Shown one piece after another: positions 14,957 to 28,365 of a stretch of 64,000 bases of DNA. Every line of letters begins with the position of its first letter. Positions within the stretch are counted from its first letter, which is position 1. Source of the DNA: Tausonia pullulans (lineage: Eukaryota > Basidiomycota > Tremellomycetes > Cystofilobasidiales > Mrakiaceae). The stretch lies in contig OX637622.1 in the NCBI GenBank assembly GCA_951802195.1, forward strand, positions 930,001 to 994,000, in the 5' to 3' direction. Under the pieces are notes generated by a model. The model did not search any database and was not told the origin of the DNA. It was given only the letters and a program-made list of their open reading frames with translations. Made by a program: the position numbers and the translations under genes.

Positions 14957-17280
14957 ACTTCTTGGACGGCCATTATGTTCCACATGCCGCTTCAGTTGTC
15001 TCCCCAAACCCTCGTCGATTCGATCATTCTCCTCTCGTCTCTCGTTTCTTCGGGAGAAGTTGGTCACGTCGTTGGAGCAAGTTTAGGCTAGAGCGAAAGA
15101 ACGGAGTTGAGCGAAGCTTGCCAGAGACCCCAGAGACACCCCCCCAATTGGTCCGGCCACTTAAGTTCTCCCTGTCGATCTGTCTGCCTCTGTCTGTCTG
15201 CCTGTTACCAGCCAGCGGCCCTTGGCTGTCTTCACCTGGTCTTCGTAGACGAGTGTCGAGCTGTCCGCACTGTCCCCCCCTTGAAAGGCAGGCAGTCTCA
15301 TCTGGCCTGTCTTTTCTCGCCCTGTCTATCCAACACGGGGGCAGCCCTCCTTGCCTCGCTCGTCAAATTCGAGGGAGGAATAAGTGGCGTAAACGAGCGT
15401 TGAGGGCTTCCTCCTCCGTCTGGCATGTTCTCTCTTCTTCTCTCGAGACCCAGTCCTCCTGTCAGTCATCCGTTCCGGTACCTTCGCCAGCGATGCTATT
15501 TGCCGTGCTGGACTCGCAAGGCTTCTAATGACTGCTCATCTGGAGCCTTTGACCTGGCCGGTGAGAGAACAATAGAAGACGTTTCGCGATGTTGCGCCTT
15601 ACGCTTTTGGAAGACCTGGGAAAAGCTGGGAACGACGATGTTGCCGCCCCTCTTCCGCCACAGCAGGAACCTCGCTCCTATCCCTTCCTGCACCCTCGTT
15701 TTGTTCCTGCCCCTTCTGCCACCATGAGGTGACTACCTGACTGCCGTTCGCGTCTTATCGAGCGACCAGTCTTCTTACCATGCCATTGATATCTCCTTTT
15801 TTGTCCCCTCTCTCCCCATATCTAGCTCCCATCTCCTCCTCATGCCCCCCCCAGCGCCTGACTGTCTTCGAAGCCCTTGAGCTCGAGTTGTGTACTTGTT
15901 CAACCTCGTTCCTGCCTGATCGTCTGCGCTGTCTTGAGCTCTTCGCATCGAACAACTCTCTTGTGGTCCAGCCAGCCGATTTGTGGCAAGAAGACGAACG
16001 GGCACTACTGCCACCCATAGGTCGCCCCCTCCCCCCCCCCCCCCCCTTTTTCAAACGAGCGTGCTCCTCTGTCATCTCACAGGCCAATCAGTCGCCTTGC
16101 CATCCGTGTCTCGCCGCTCCTCTCTCTAGCGCCCATGATCGAGGACAGCCAGACCAAACTCCGCGGTCGTCCTCCCCTTCCAGGGCATCGGAGATCCACA
16201 CCTTATCTATCAACCTGGTAGCCGAGCATCATCTCCTCAAGAGCCAATGGCCTGGTAAGTCGAGTGCATCGACGGGGCTCTTGTTCTCCTCTCCGAGGCA
16301 GCGAGCGCGCCGTTGAGACCCTCGCCTGGCCTGCTGCGGCTGGCTCTCGAGATGGAAGACTCGCCGACCTGCTCGCTGCGCGTTGTAGTTCCGCGGTGTC
16401 CTCGGGAACCATTCGGGTGATCGCCATGCGCCCCAGTCAACCCGTCCTCGAACGTGGTTGGTCCAACCAAGAGGGAGGCCCCAGGTCTTGCTGGAAGAAG
16501 GGCGACCTGAGGGTGAGCCAGCATTGACCGGGCTGCCTTGGGGCTGGCAGCGGGCCATCCCATGGTCCGTTTGCCTTGACGCAGTCCGGCTGAACGGAGG
16601 AGCCAGGAAGAACCTATCGAGAGGCAAAAGCGATCAAGAAGAGCCAGGGGAGACGACTGTTGAGAACTTGCAAACGTAGATTCATTCATGACCGAGGATT
16701 CCAAGGTTGGTCGATCGCAGATGGTCCTTTGTCGCATTCTCTAGAGAAGTAATCGTCTTTGCTTCTGGGTTCAAGAGCCAGCGACGAGAAAATAACGAGC
16801 CGGCAGAATTGTCTCGTCATCCCTTACAGCGCGATCTCGGTGGTGGGTTTGGTTTTTTTTGGGGAATAATGCAGGAAGGCCTTATCCATGGCGAGACTAA
16901 TGATCAAGGTCTCCGTTTCTCTCTCTCTCCCCCTTCCCCCCCCCCCCCTGTTTATATCCTCATCCTTTGCTTGCGCCCTTTAAGCCATCTCAATCATCGC
17001 ACCTCCGTTAGCGCCCAGCCAAGCGACCCAGCCCGACCCCATTTCGTCCCAAGATTCGCCCCTCGCTTCTGCTCACAAACTCGACGCCCGATCCTCTAAA
17101 GGCTGATCAGGCCACCCCCATTGCTCGGCTTGGGCGGCTCACTCCCGCCTCCCGTCGTTCCGAGCGCGCCCTGGGTCCGCCAGACTCGAGCGTCGCCGCT
17201 GATGGCTTGAGCGTCCCTGGGGTGGAGCAAGCCATACGGAGATCAAGGCCAGCTCGACCGCCCGCCGCGCCGGGAAGAAC
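14957..17280. other. 2.3-kb stretch without a supported gene
   Basis: Follows the RPS9 stop. It contains a 16-nt C run at 16031-16046 and a 13-nt C run near 16936-16948. Open frames exist on both strands (for instance near 15780-16316 plus and 16237-16737 minus), but their translations are low-complexity, and I could not build a spliced protein with any recognisable domain. It may hold a long non-coding transcript, a fast-evolving gene or just spacer. Confidence 0.4.
16031..16046. repeat. Poly-C homopolymer tract
   Basis: Sixteen consecutive C residues just after a CCCCCT run, in the stretch without a supported gene. Same remark on length error as for the tract at 8592. Confidence 0.85.
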
Positions 17281-18375
17281 TCACTCGTCATCCCCATCGC
17301 TGTCGGAGTCCAGCCCGAAGCGACCGACGAGACCCTCCTCCTCATCGCTACCTCCGCCGCCAGCACCACCGCCGTCCTCCCGGTCCGAGACACGGCCATA
17401 GCCTGCCGGAGCAGACCGGCCCCGACCGAACCAGGAAGACGCTGAAGAGCGGGTCGACTGCTGGCGCGGAGCGCAGGGGTTGCGGAACGAGGGGAGGGAG
17501 GGCCATGAGAGAGAGGAGAGAGGGACGGAGGGCAGCTGGGCGGATCCGCGGAGCTTGAGGATGAACCGGCTGGTGGTGATGGTTGAGGTGCAAACATGGA
17601 CCGTCAATGGGGAGGAAAGAGCCGAGCGATGCATCGAAAAACCTACTTGTAGAGCACAGTTCCCAGCACCCAGGCGAGCAGCACCGTTAACAGCAGACCG
17701 AAAAACACCCCGACAGCGCCCCCGTCTCCAAGGACGGTGTGCTTCCCTCCGGGACGCGGGCACGCCGCAGGCGTCCGCCACTCGAAGATGTACGCGCAGC
17801 TCTTGGAGACATCTGTCGATGGGAGCGTGGCGAGCAACTGGGGACCGGAGTCGGCCGAGGCGCAGGTGAAGGTAATGAGCGTTGAGAGGGCAGTCGAGGT
17901 TGAGGATGGGCAGGGCGCGCCGGGGGGGTAGACTAGCAAGGGCGACGGGGGTGTCGAGGAGGAGAGGCTGATATTGTAATCGATGCCGCTGTGAGGCAAG
18001 AGCGAACATAGGTTGTTGTCAGCCGGAGAGCTTTACACGTCTATCGGCGCGTTGATTGACGCGAGGCTGTGTGTCTCGCTTACCCGATGCTGATGTCACC
18101 CTTCGGCGCGCGAAGGAACGCGCCAACGTGCTCGGCATCGTCGTTATTAAGGAGCTCGCTAACAACGCCCTTGCAAATGTTGAGGCCAAACTCGAGGCCT
18201 GAGTCGGTCTTGATGGTATAGTCGCTTTGAGAGTGAGAGGACGATCAGCACGCGGCGCAAGCGTCAGCAGCAAGCTCTTGTGAGCCTACGTGGACATGAC
18301 ACAGAGAACGCACGTCTTGGATGAGAGAGAGGAGAGATCCCAAAGTTGTCCGTCGCGTTCGACCGAGCAGCTCAT
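17281..18375 (-). CDS. ATG27: Autophagy-related type I membrane protein Atg27
   Basis: Atg27 is a type I membrane protein with a lumenal mannose-6-phosphate-receptor-like (MRH) domain; it helps cycle Atg9 vesicles between Golgi, endosome and the autophagosome assembly site. Exons from about 18375-18314, then 18224-18084, 17988-17647 and 17569-17281, join in phase. Visible: CSVERDGQLWDLSSLS, SGLEFGLNICKGVVSELL, GDISIGGIDYNISLSSS, then the signature CAYIFEWRTPAACP. One transmembrane helix follows (GVFFGLLLTVLLAWVLGTVL), and a short cytosolic tail with RFILKLRGSAQ, GYGRVSDRED and an acidic end. The cysteines pair as expected of an MRH fold. The start is unresolved: the ATG at 18375 lies inside the mature domain, and the signal peptide must come from an upstream exon that would overlap the 5' region of the divergent MetAP2 gene. 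Confidence 0.85.
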
Positions 18376-18587
18376 GATCAAGAACGAGCGAGGGAAGGAG
18401 ATCGACGTTGGAATGGAGAGAGGCAGCGAAGCGCCGCGGTCTCTGCCGGCGGCCTGCTTCGGAGCTGACCCTGGTGAATATGGGCGACGCGACTCCAATT
18501 CTCCGCCGCTCCACAGACTACAACCACAACCACCACCGACTCGCAGCAGACTCGCTGCCCGGATTGAAATTCAAGAGCCGACCCACC

Positions 18588-20566
<1,979 letters not shown>

Positions 20567-20610
20567 CTTGGAAATATTCCAACATTTTCATCGAGTCAGC
20601 GAAGCCTGTT

Positions 20611-22936
20611 TCATGCCATCGAAGAGACCACCTCGGCCACAGAGGGAGTGGCGGGAGCACTAGCTACGGGTGCGCGCTTCGGCTTGCGGCCGAGACCATG
20701 TCGAGGAGTCCAGGGGCCGAGAGAATCGTCCTGCATAGCCCCCTCGGGAGGTCAGTCATGAAAGAGAAAGAAGGCAGACGAAGAGACTCGACTCACCGAG
20801 TAAAAGTCCATCGGGTACTCCCTCTCGACTCCTCGGCCCTCCCAGTCGGCCTCCACCCGGCCGACGGCGACGCTTGCCTCGTACGGCGTCAAGACGGGTC
20901 GGCCAAAGGCGGCGCCCCAGTCGATTGAGAGCCGCGGGCACGACGTTTGGACAAAGATGGAGATGGACGGAGGGAACATGGCGAGCTTGGCTGGCGAGAG
21001 CTCCGAAAGAAGGATCGGGAGAGGAGGGGGGGTCGAGGACGAGGTAGCGGGGATGGAAGACGTCACGGACTGCACAACAGAGAAAGGATGGAAGTCAGAA
21101 TTCTGGAACGACCGAGGACGCAAAGGGCGGTCAGATGCACGTTGAGGACTGAGAGGTTTCCCTGCCTTCCAAGGGTACCGAGGACAACCGCCCAGGCACC
21201 TCTGCCCTTGCCAGCCTTGTCCTCCTTGTGGCCGTCCGTCCCCGTGCTGCCAAGGCCCATGAGCGTACGCCTCGCGTCGCCGACAGCTTCGGACCTCACG
21301 TGCCGCATCTCAACGTGGTCGTAAACCTCGCGCGTGAGCTTCTTCGAGTACGGGTCGTACCGGAAAGCCGGAACCGACGGGTTGGCAATCATGATGGATT
21401 CGAGGTGGAACCGGCCGTCGCCGACGTAGAGTAGAGCGTCGACATCGTTTGTGAGCCGTGGGGCCGTGCAGCCGAGGATCTCGCCGGGCGAGAGCGGCTT
21501 GGTCTGGGGGACGATGACCTCGTATTTGCCTCGCCAGAGCTTGCGCTCGTCGAGTAGCGGGTCGTCCCGTTGGGTTTCGACGACGGCGCCTTCGCCAGAG
21601 TCCTTCGGGTGGACGTTCTCGAGCGGAGGGAGAGCCTCCTCGAGCTGGCCCCGCAGCGTTTGTACCGCCGCAACAAATTGAATCGTGGAGACAAGGGCGA
21701 GCTTGGTTGGCAATGGGCCAGCGATGGCGGCGGTCTGCTCCTCCTTCGCGAACGTCGCATTCTCGAGCGCGATTTCGCCCTTGTTCGCGGAGGGAAGGAG
21801 GCTGTCTACCACCGTTCGGTCGACAGCCCCGCCGAGAGCGCCCCGGCTGACATTAAGGACGCCGCGTGCAAAGGCATGTTTGTCCGAGGGGAAGGCCGAG
21901 CGAATCGAGCCGACGAGGTGGGCAGCATCTATGGAGATCTCGACGAAGACATAGAGAGTTTTGAGGAGGGTCTGGGTCGTAGGGACTGGTTGAGAAGAAA
22001 GGTAAGCTGATGAAGAAGCACTTGTTATAGAAAAGGAGACGCACTCAGGCAGGAGTGGCCCTGTAACGGTGGCGAGGAAGAGTCATGTTAGGGAAATTCA
22101 TCGGAGAAAAACGCGCGCTCAACGACACACGTAGTGAACAATCATTTCAGCCCCGAGAGAGCGGGCAGTGTAATCGTCGATGCAGCAGGCACCTGAGGGC
22201 GACGGATCAGCTGCTGAACTGGGCGCGCCTAGGAGAGATATGTGACGCATACCATAGGTGACATCCTATAGATGGGTTGAGTGTGGGTTCAGTTAACTAC
22301 GTCTCAAAACTTATCTACCGCTAAAAGACTCACCGCAAGCAGGATCGGGTGCGCTGACGTGAAACTGTCACGTCCGTCCGTCATCAGTGGTGAGCGCCTT
22401 CGTCCTGGCTTGAGACGTGAGTCCTTGCTTACCGCTCGAGGATATCGCCTATAGTGCACCCATAGAGCATTAGACCCTCAGGCATCTGGAGCGCGACGGC
22501 CGAGATGTTGTCCCTCCTAAGCTGGTGGACCGTCTTGTGGATCTGCAAAGGCAACCGGTGAATGTACGTCTCTCCGTCAGCTTTTGGCAGCGGCGCGTCT
22601 CGGCTGGGACCGAAGGCAGTCGGTTGGTCGTTTCGGCAAAGCGCGTCTCGTCACACACACACCTCAAAATTGTAGTTGGAGGGGAGCGTCTTGATTGCCT
22701 CATTGAGCTCGGGATCGTTAAGAATCTCATCTGGAATCTGGTTGAGCGGGATACGCGCGCGACCGGCGGCAGCGGAGGACGACCCGACGAATCGTTTCTT
22801 GGGCCTAGAGGCTGAAGTGGTCTTTGTCGTCTTGGGCTGGGAGCTGTTTGTCGAGAGTGTGAGCGGAGGATGTGTGCGACTGAGGAGGAGGAAGAACGAC
22901 TGACGGGCCAGGCTCGGAGGAGGAGGCTTCAGCCAT
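20611..22936 (-). CDS. DPH1: Diphthamide synthase subunit DPH1
   Basis: With Dph2 it forms the non-canonical radical-SAM [4Fe-4S] enzyme that moves a 3-amino-3-carboxypropyl group from SAM to the target histidine of elongation factor 2, the first step of diphthamide synthesis. Exons join in phase from ATG 22936 ([11 protein letters not shown]) to the stop at 20611. Visible blocks: [88 protein letters not shown] and [17 protein letters not shown]. The three cluster cysteines are present: [14 protein letters not shown] (on a very short exon) and LGCTAPRL. The C-terminal domain reads [20 protein letters not shown] and [12 protein letters not shown], then EYPMDFYS; a last exon gives a basic Ala/Pro tail. 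Length and order are normal for Dph1 rather than Dph2. Divergent from the cyclic phosphodiesterase gene, 256 bp away. Confidence 0.95.
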
Positions 22937-23192
22937 GGTAGTGAAGGGGGTCGGTGGTAGTGGAGAAGAATGAGGCTGGCCGCGAAGCGAGCAACGGCCA
23001 CCTTGCCGACTCCGCTCGTTGGTCTCCTCCTAACTACCCCATCACTGGATTCCTCAAAGCCACCCCGGTTTCTGCTCTCGGATAGATTTGATCTCAGCAG
23101 ATCAAGTACGACGGCCCTCACCCACTTGAAAAACGAGACAGCCTGCTCGGTCCCTACCTCCACGCATCGACCTCTTCGACACGTTCCTCATC

Positions 23193-23975
23193 ATGACGAA
23201 ACCCAGCAAGGCCTTCTTGCTTACTTTTACCCTTGCACTTGTCCATGCTGACTCTTTGTTCTCTCAGGCTACTCCCTCTGGCTCAGCCCGGCCCCAGGCG
23301 CCTCGCGCGACACACTCGGCTCGCTCATTGGGCATCTTCCCGGCCCGGGCTTCGCGCCCCACTGCACGCTCCTCGGCGAGGCCCCACCCATGGAGGTAGA
23401 GGAGCTTCTCACCAAGATTGAAACTGTCGTGACAGAGTGGCGCAAGGCGGAGGCGATTGCACAACAAGATGAGATCGGCGCCGGCAAGGGTCTCGAGATC
23501 ACGTTCCGTAAGGTCACCGTCGGCGAGGAGTACTATCGATGTGTGCTCATCGAGCTGAACGGTCAGTCCTCAAGGTCTCATCAGGTATCATCTCATCGAA
23601 TTTCTGACGTCTTGGTTGCGAAACGACGATGTGATGCGCGGCGCCACCACAGAGGCGCCCGCGCTTTTTGACCTGCACGAGCGACTCCTGGCCGCCTTGC
23701 CCTCACCCTCGGAGCGGCCAACGTATTACCCGCACGTTTCTCTGCTCTACTCGCACATCGACAAGGCTGATCGCGAGCGCATCGTCGCGGCGCTCTATGA
23801 CTCCAAGCTGGCGCGCATCGTCGATGGGGGACGCCATGTCGAGCTCGTCAAGCCTGGGGAGGAGGCATCTGACCGCGGGGTCTCAAAGGCCTTGTGTGAC
23901 CGAATCAGCGTGTGTGTGACGAAGGGGGTCGATGTCGAGAAATGGGAGGTGGCGGGCGAGGTCAGGCTGGATTAA
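23193..23975 (+). CDS. CPD1: 2',3'-cyclic-nucleotide phosphodiesterase (2H family)
   Basis: Probable enzyme of the Cpd1/CPDase type, which opens ADP-ribose 1'',2''-cyclic phosphate left by tRNA splicing. Both catalytic HxT/S motifs of the 2H phosphoesterase fold are visible: FAPHCTLLGE and YYPHVSLLY. Exons 23193-23205, 23268-23561 and 23653-23975. The joined start is MTKPSYSLWLSPAPGASRD, matching the family's SLWLxP opening. To reach it, the first intron (23206-23267, 62 nt) must use a GC donor (CCCA|GCAAGG) with a CTGAC branch site and CTCAG acceptor, because no GT donor gives this frame. Other blocks: GKGLEITFRKVTVGEEYYRC, LFDLHERLLAALPS, and the end WEVAGEVRLD. Length about 209 residues, close to the yeast enzyme. 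Confidence 0.88.
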
Positions 23976-24263
23976 GAGCGAGCGCGTCGCGAGTGGGGCG
24001 GGCGGTCGTAACTATATTTGACTACGCAATGAGCACTCTTGCCTTCTTGACCTTGTGGCTCATCAAGAAAGCAATATAGTGTAGATCTAACAGCCCTTGA
24101 CGACCAGTGGATGCACGGGCCTGAGCAACAGCCCCGACGCGTCTGAGTCCGAGAGTCGAGGGCTGACACGCGACGTCAGCGCCCAACAACGATCTCCTCC
24201 ACCACCGCTTTGTCACCACCGCCTATACCATCCGGACCAAGAGGCGGCCCGCCCATTGGCAGG

Positions 24264-26707
24264 ATGGAAAACAAGCCGGCGAGACGCGCAAAGGTCCGCA
24301 TTGAACCCATCTCCAGACCAGGCATGGGTTCGAATCGCTCACGCTTCCCTCCCTCTCCCGATCCACAAGATCATCGGCTCCCTCAACAACCCGCCCACCT
24401 CCAGCTCCACGACCACACCCCGAGCCACGACTCGCCCTGGTGTGCTCTCCAACCTCAACCCGGTCTCCTCTTCATCGTCCTCTGTCACCGCGTCTCCAAC
24501 ACCACGGGCGACAACGACGCTCACCGCCCGGACAAGTGCGTCGGGCCTGCCCACCACCCGGCCTTTGTCTGCGTCCAGCCCGTCCCTGGCCTCGAGCGCC
24601 TCGCGGAGCCGGGCATTGAATGGCACGAGCTCCAACACTGAGAGGCGCAAGGTCAAGGTCTCGGCGAGCTCGATTGCTGGAGGCACAGGAGTTAACGGCG
24701 GTCCAAGCTCGGCGGTCTCGTCGTCGCCGACGTCCTCTCTAGGTTCGTCGCTTGCATCCTCTTCGCCGGCATACGGGCTAGGGACGAACGCCTCATGTCT
24801 GTCAGGCTCGACGATGGGAGGTGGTATCGGTGACGGCGAGCGAGGGTGGAACAATCTCTCCAGCACGAGCGAGGTTGGACGCGCTCCGCCGTCGGACCGC
24901 TCCGCGAGCCCCTCGTCCTCGGCTCTGTCCTTTACAGTATCGCCGGCCGCCGCCATTGCTAGTGCTGGAGGTGCTAGTGGTAGTGGTGGGGCCTCTGCGA
25001 CCCCTCTCCGACGTCCCAGAGCCATCGTGCAAACCCAATCCTACGGCTCCTCCGGATCTTCCTCCCAGGCCCCCCCTCCGTCTCCTCTTGCGTTCGGCCA
25101 CGCCCGCTCTGGGTCTGCCGACCGTCCTACCCAGTCTCCCTCTGTCTCAACACGTGTCACTGCATCTCCAGGTGCGCCCCTCTCCGGGATAGCGCTCCGG
25201 AGCATCGTCACACCATCGCAGTATCGCTCTTCCGCCTCCAACGCAAGCGTCTATCCCTCGTCGGCACTTCGAACTCCGACAACGGCGCGTCCATCAGCGA
25301 CGAACCCAACGCGTCCGTGGAGTGGCGAGCAGACTCGGCTACTTTCTTCCTCCTCCGTCCACTACCCTCCTCTCCCTCCGTCTCCAACATCCAGTACAGC
25401 CGGGAGTGGTCTCATAGCTGCCACTGCTGCAAATCATTACTTTACGGCTCGGCCCGGATCCACCCTCGTTGCATCATCTTCATCGTCGCCCTCGATCTAC
25501 GCAGCAACGCTTGCCCCTCCATCTCCGCCGACCTACGATCGTGACCTTTCCTCCACATCCCCTTCTCCACTCCTCCCTCCTCTACTCATGAACGACGACC
25601 CTTTGCGGCCTCAACGGCCATCGAGCCGGCGACGGCGCTCTTCATCCACCTCGTCGGGCTACTCTCTGTCGCCCTCATCCGTGTCTGCCTCCTCCTCCTC
25701 CGAAATTCGCACGAAAGCCGCGCCGCCTCGATTCCCTCCACCGCTACCACGGTCCGCTGCTGCCAAGACAAGCGATGATGACGATGACGAGGGCGAGCCC
25801 CCCCCGTTTCTCGGTCGCCCACCAGATGCCCTGACTGTCCCCTTGCCGTTGGACGACGAGAATGACGAGGACTTCGCTGAAGTGGCAGCCCCGAGGCCAT
25901 TGAGTGGGGAATCTGAGGGTGGCGGAGGCGATGGCGTGGACGAGGGTGGGACGGGCGCTGAACGGGAGGAGGCGAAAGTCAATCGCAAGGTTCGGTTCCA
26001 TCCGTCTCTGCATCTGACACTACTCGTTAGCGATCTGCGTTGACTTGCTGCGTGAGAACAGATAAAGGACCTTGAGATTTCGAACGCCTCGTTATTGGCA
26101 ATCAACCACATGCTCGAGGCCACGAAAGCCAAGCAATGTCCGTCGCCGCCACTCTCTTTTGCTCGCTCATCCGAACGAAGCTAGAGATGCTGATACATGA
26201 CTTAATCTTGCAGCTCGAGAGATCCGCGACCTCCGTAGGCGCCTTCGAACAGGCTCGATCCAGCCCTCCCTCCTACCGAGAGTCAAGCACCGCGGCTCGT
26301 CAATCCTCACCTCTTCCGATGGGGATGGGGCCGGAGATGGGTCTGGCGACGAGAGCGATGAGGAGGACGAAGAAGACGACGAGCAGTTTGTCCGGATGCG
26401 GGTGGCGTTGTTGGGCTTGTTGGAGCAGGGGACGCGAGCGGTTGAGGCTGGGCGGAAGAGGGTCCGGCAAGGAGGCGATGGCGGGACGAAAGTGTTGGGT
26501 ATCCTGGAGAGGGAGGAGAGGGAGGACAGGGAGAGGACTGCGAGTCAGAGGGAGCTGGAACAGGAGGAGGGGGAAGATGAGGAGGAGGGCGGGTACATGG
26601 GAGAATTGAGCTTTGTGAGCGAGGGATTCGAGGAGGACGAGGACGAGGACGAAGATAGGGAGGAGACGAGGGTAGACGATCTTCCGTCGTTGTTGCAGCA
26701 GCCGTAG
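24264..26707 (+). CDS. Serine-rich disordered protein with coiled-coil C-terminus
   Basis: Unrecognised. From the likely ATG at 24264 (MENKPARRAK) a short intron leads to IIGSLNNPPTSSSTTTPRAT and a long Ser/Thr/Ala/Pro-rich disordered region of about 550 residues, ending in an acidic patch (DDDDDEGEPPPFLG). A second intron (probably GTTCGG to GAACAG, ending before 26062) joins VNRK to IKDLEISNASLLAINHMLEA. A third, just after KAKQ, leads to SREIRDLRRRLRTGSIQPSL. This DLEISNxSLLAIN plus EIRDLRRRLR helix is what I regard as the conserved core; I have seen similar helices in uncharacterised fungal proteins. Then a Gly/Asp/Glu stretch, RMRVALLGLLEQGTRAVEAG and a very acidic end finishing at VDDLPSLLQQP. 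The exact first intron is uncertain. No catalytic domain is visible; a scaffold role is only a guess. Confidence 0.65.
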
Positions 26708-27154
26708 GCCGCAAGTTCATAGGGGCGGCATTTTGGCAGCAGAGTTGCAGGGAACATCCATGAAATGAGCGAGAACGCATCTCGTCGATCTCTTCGACCT
26801 CGACCCGTCTCGCAAGGATGCGGTGGGGGGATGGGCAAGAGATCTAACGAGGCTGGCTAGATGAAAAAAGGTCGAGGCCAGCAGTACGTACGACACTCAA
26901 GCGATGGTCTCTTTGCGATCTCGCCCTCTCATCATCCGAGTCGAGGCACACCGTCAACCTAGCCGCTGTCCTGCTCCAGACTAGGGCATGCAACGTCTGG
27001 GCCCATTAGATGGCGGGCCAACGGCAGGCGGATCGTATCTGATCGTCTTTTTCTGCGCCGTTGTTCTTCGGTGCTAGCATTCATTACTCGGGTTTTGTAT
27101 CTTCACATAGCCGCGTCTTGTCAGGGTTTAAGCCATCTCCCAGACCTAATCAGT
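26708..27154. other. Convergent intergenic stretch
   Basis: About 450 bp between the ends of two convergent genes. Composition is mixed and no open frame or RNA motif stands out. It should contain both polyadenylation regions. Confidence 0.4.
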
Positions 27155-27870
27155 CTAATAAAAGATGACGCGTACGGCGAAGAACAGGATCAAGGGCACG
27201 ATGATGATTATTGCCACCACCCGAAGCCGGTCTGGTTGACAGGTCAGCTAGTGTTTGAAGCAATCATGTACCTCGCCTTGACCACGAAACTCACGGTTCC
27301 TCATCTCCGCCGCAGTATAGATCCGCGAGACTCGCATCCAAGCAGGCTTCACTTCCACGACAAGCGCGTGCCATGTCTCGTCGTCGCTGACTCTCGCCCA
27401 ATAGTTATTCGTGCCGGAGACCGCTGCATCGACGCGGACCTCAAATAGGACGTGTGTGTAAGGGATGTCTTTGAGAGTCGGAAAGATGGACGCCACGCGC
27501 GCGGCTGCGGCCTGAGAAGCGGGGGAAAGAAGCGAGCTTGAACGGAAGGACCCGCACATCGGGTGAAATGCGGCCGAGGAGCATGGCTGCTGACCTTACG
27601 CGTCGCGTCCCGACATGCGACGGCGATATCGTTTCCGTAGACGAAATTGCACAAAGAGTCCGGGAGGTGGGGGAGAGCTGGAGAGAAGGATGTTTCAACC
27701 GCTGCCAAGGCGGTGTCCGGTGCAGGTGGGGGGTACGTTGACGTCGAAATTGCTGCTGTAGCGTCATCTGCCGGGTCAGAGGACGCCTCGCCGTTGGGAT
27801 TGTGCACAAGAGGGGCGGGTTCGTGTTCCTCATAGCTGGGAACTTTGTGGTACTGAGGGAGGAGCGACAT
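27155..27870 (-). CDS. Putative tail-anchored membrane protein
   Basis: No family recognised. Three exons join in phase from ATG 27870 (MSLLPQYHKVPSYEEHEP) to the stop at 27155. The N-terminal 60 residues are acidic and Pro/Ser/Ala-rich. The middle holds LPDSLCNFVYGNDIAVACRD, AAAARVASIFPTLKDIPYTH, VLFEVRVDAAVSGTNNYWAR and VSDDETWHALVVEVKPAWMR, which looks like a small alpha/beta fold. The last 23 residues are one hydrophobic helix with basic flanks, NHRLRVVAIIIIVPLILFFA followed by VRVIFY, directly before the stop. A hydrophobic C-terminal end with no signal peptide is the hallmark of a tail-anchored protein inserted by the GET pathway, facing the cytosol from ER or mitochondrial outer membrane. 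That last helix exists only after removing an intron with a GTGAGT donor, so the gene model is well supported. Confidence 0.7.
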
Positions 27871-28365
27871 GATGAATGAGGGCGATCGTGGGAGTTGGAA
27901 GACAGAGACACTGTGGATGAGAGTTGGCGCAAAGGCGGGGGATCATGCCGGCCGGATATCACCTCGTGGTCGCAAGCGATGGGTCGGCAGCGTCGGATGC
28001 GGCGTTGTTTCTATGGTGATCGTGTCGCTGGGAATGGGAAAAGATATGAAAGAAACGCATAGGGTCCTTCTTGAATAAGCAATGAAAGAGTGCGACACCG
28101 GGCTAACGGAGATCGATTGATGCGCGCGCGCAGCCCCGCTGCGCAGATGCAATACGCTCTTGTAATGGACTCGAACTCTTTACTTGGTCGGTTAAGAGAT
28201 TCGTGCGTTCTCACCAAGTGAGCAAGTCTGGTCAAAGCTCGTCCAGTGACAACGTCGCTCGTCGTCGAGGGAACCTGTCTCTCAAGTGTCCGATCCAAAC
28301 GCTCCACCACCGCGACGCAACGGACAGGGAGGAATGGCCTGCAACCAAAGGCGCTCACTGCATTC
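27871..28365. promoter_or_regulatory. Divergent intergenic region
   Basis: About 495 bp between the tail-anchored protein gene and the PNK-like kinase gene, which are transcribed away from each other. No motif or RNA gene identified. Confidence 0.35.

Noticed and set aside
20752-21123. Separate gene on the minus strand at 20752-21123
   Set aside because: It is the penultimate part of DPH1 (C-terminal domain) and joins its neighbours in phase.
24097-24263. Longer upstream frame for the Ser-rich gene starting at a TTG codon
   Set aside because: It has no ATG, and the ATG at 24264 lies in another frame that joins by a good intron.
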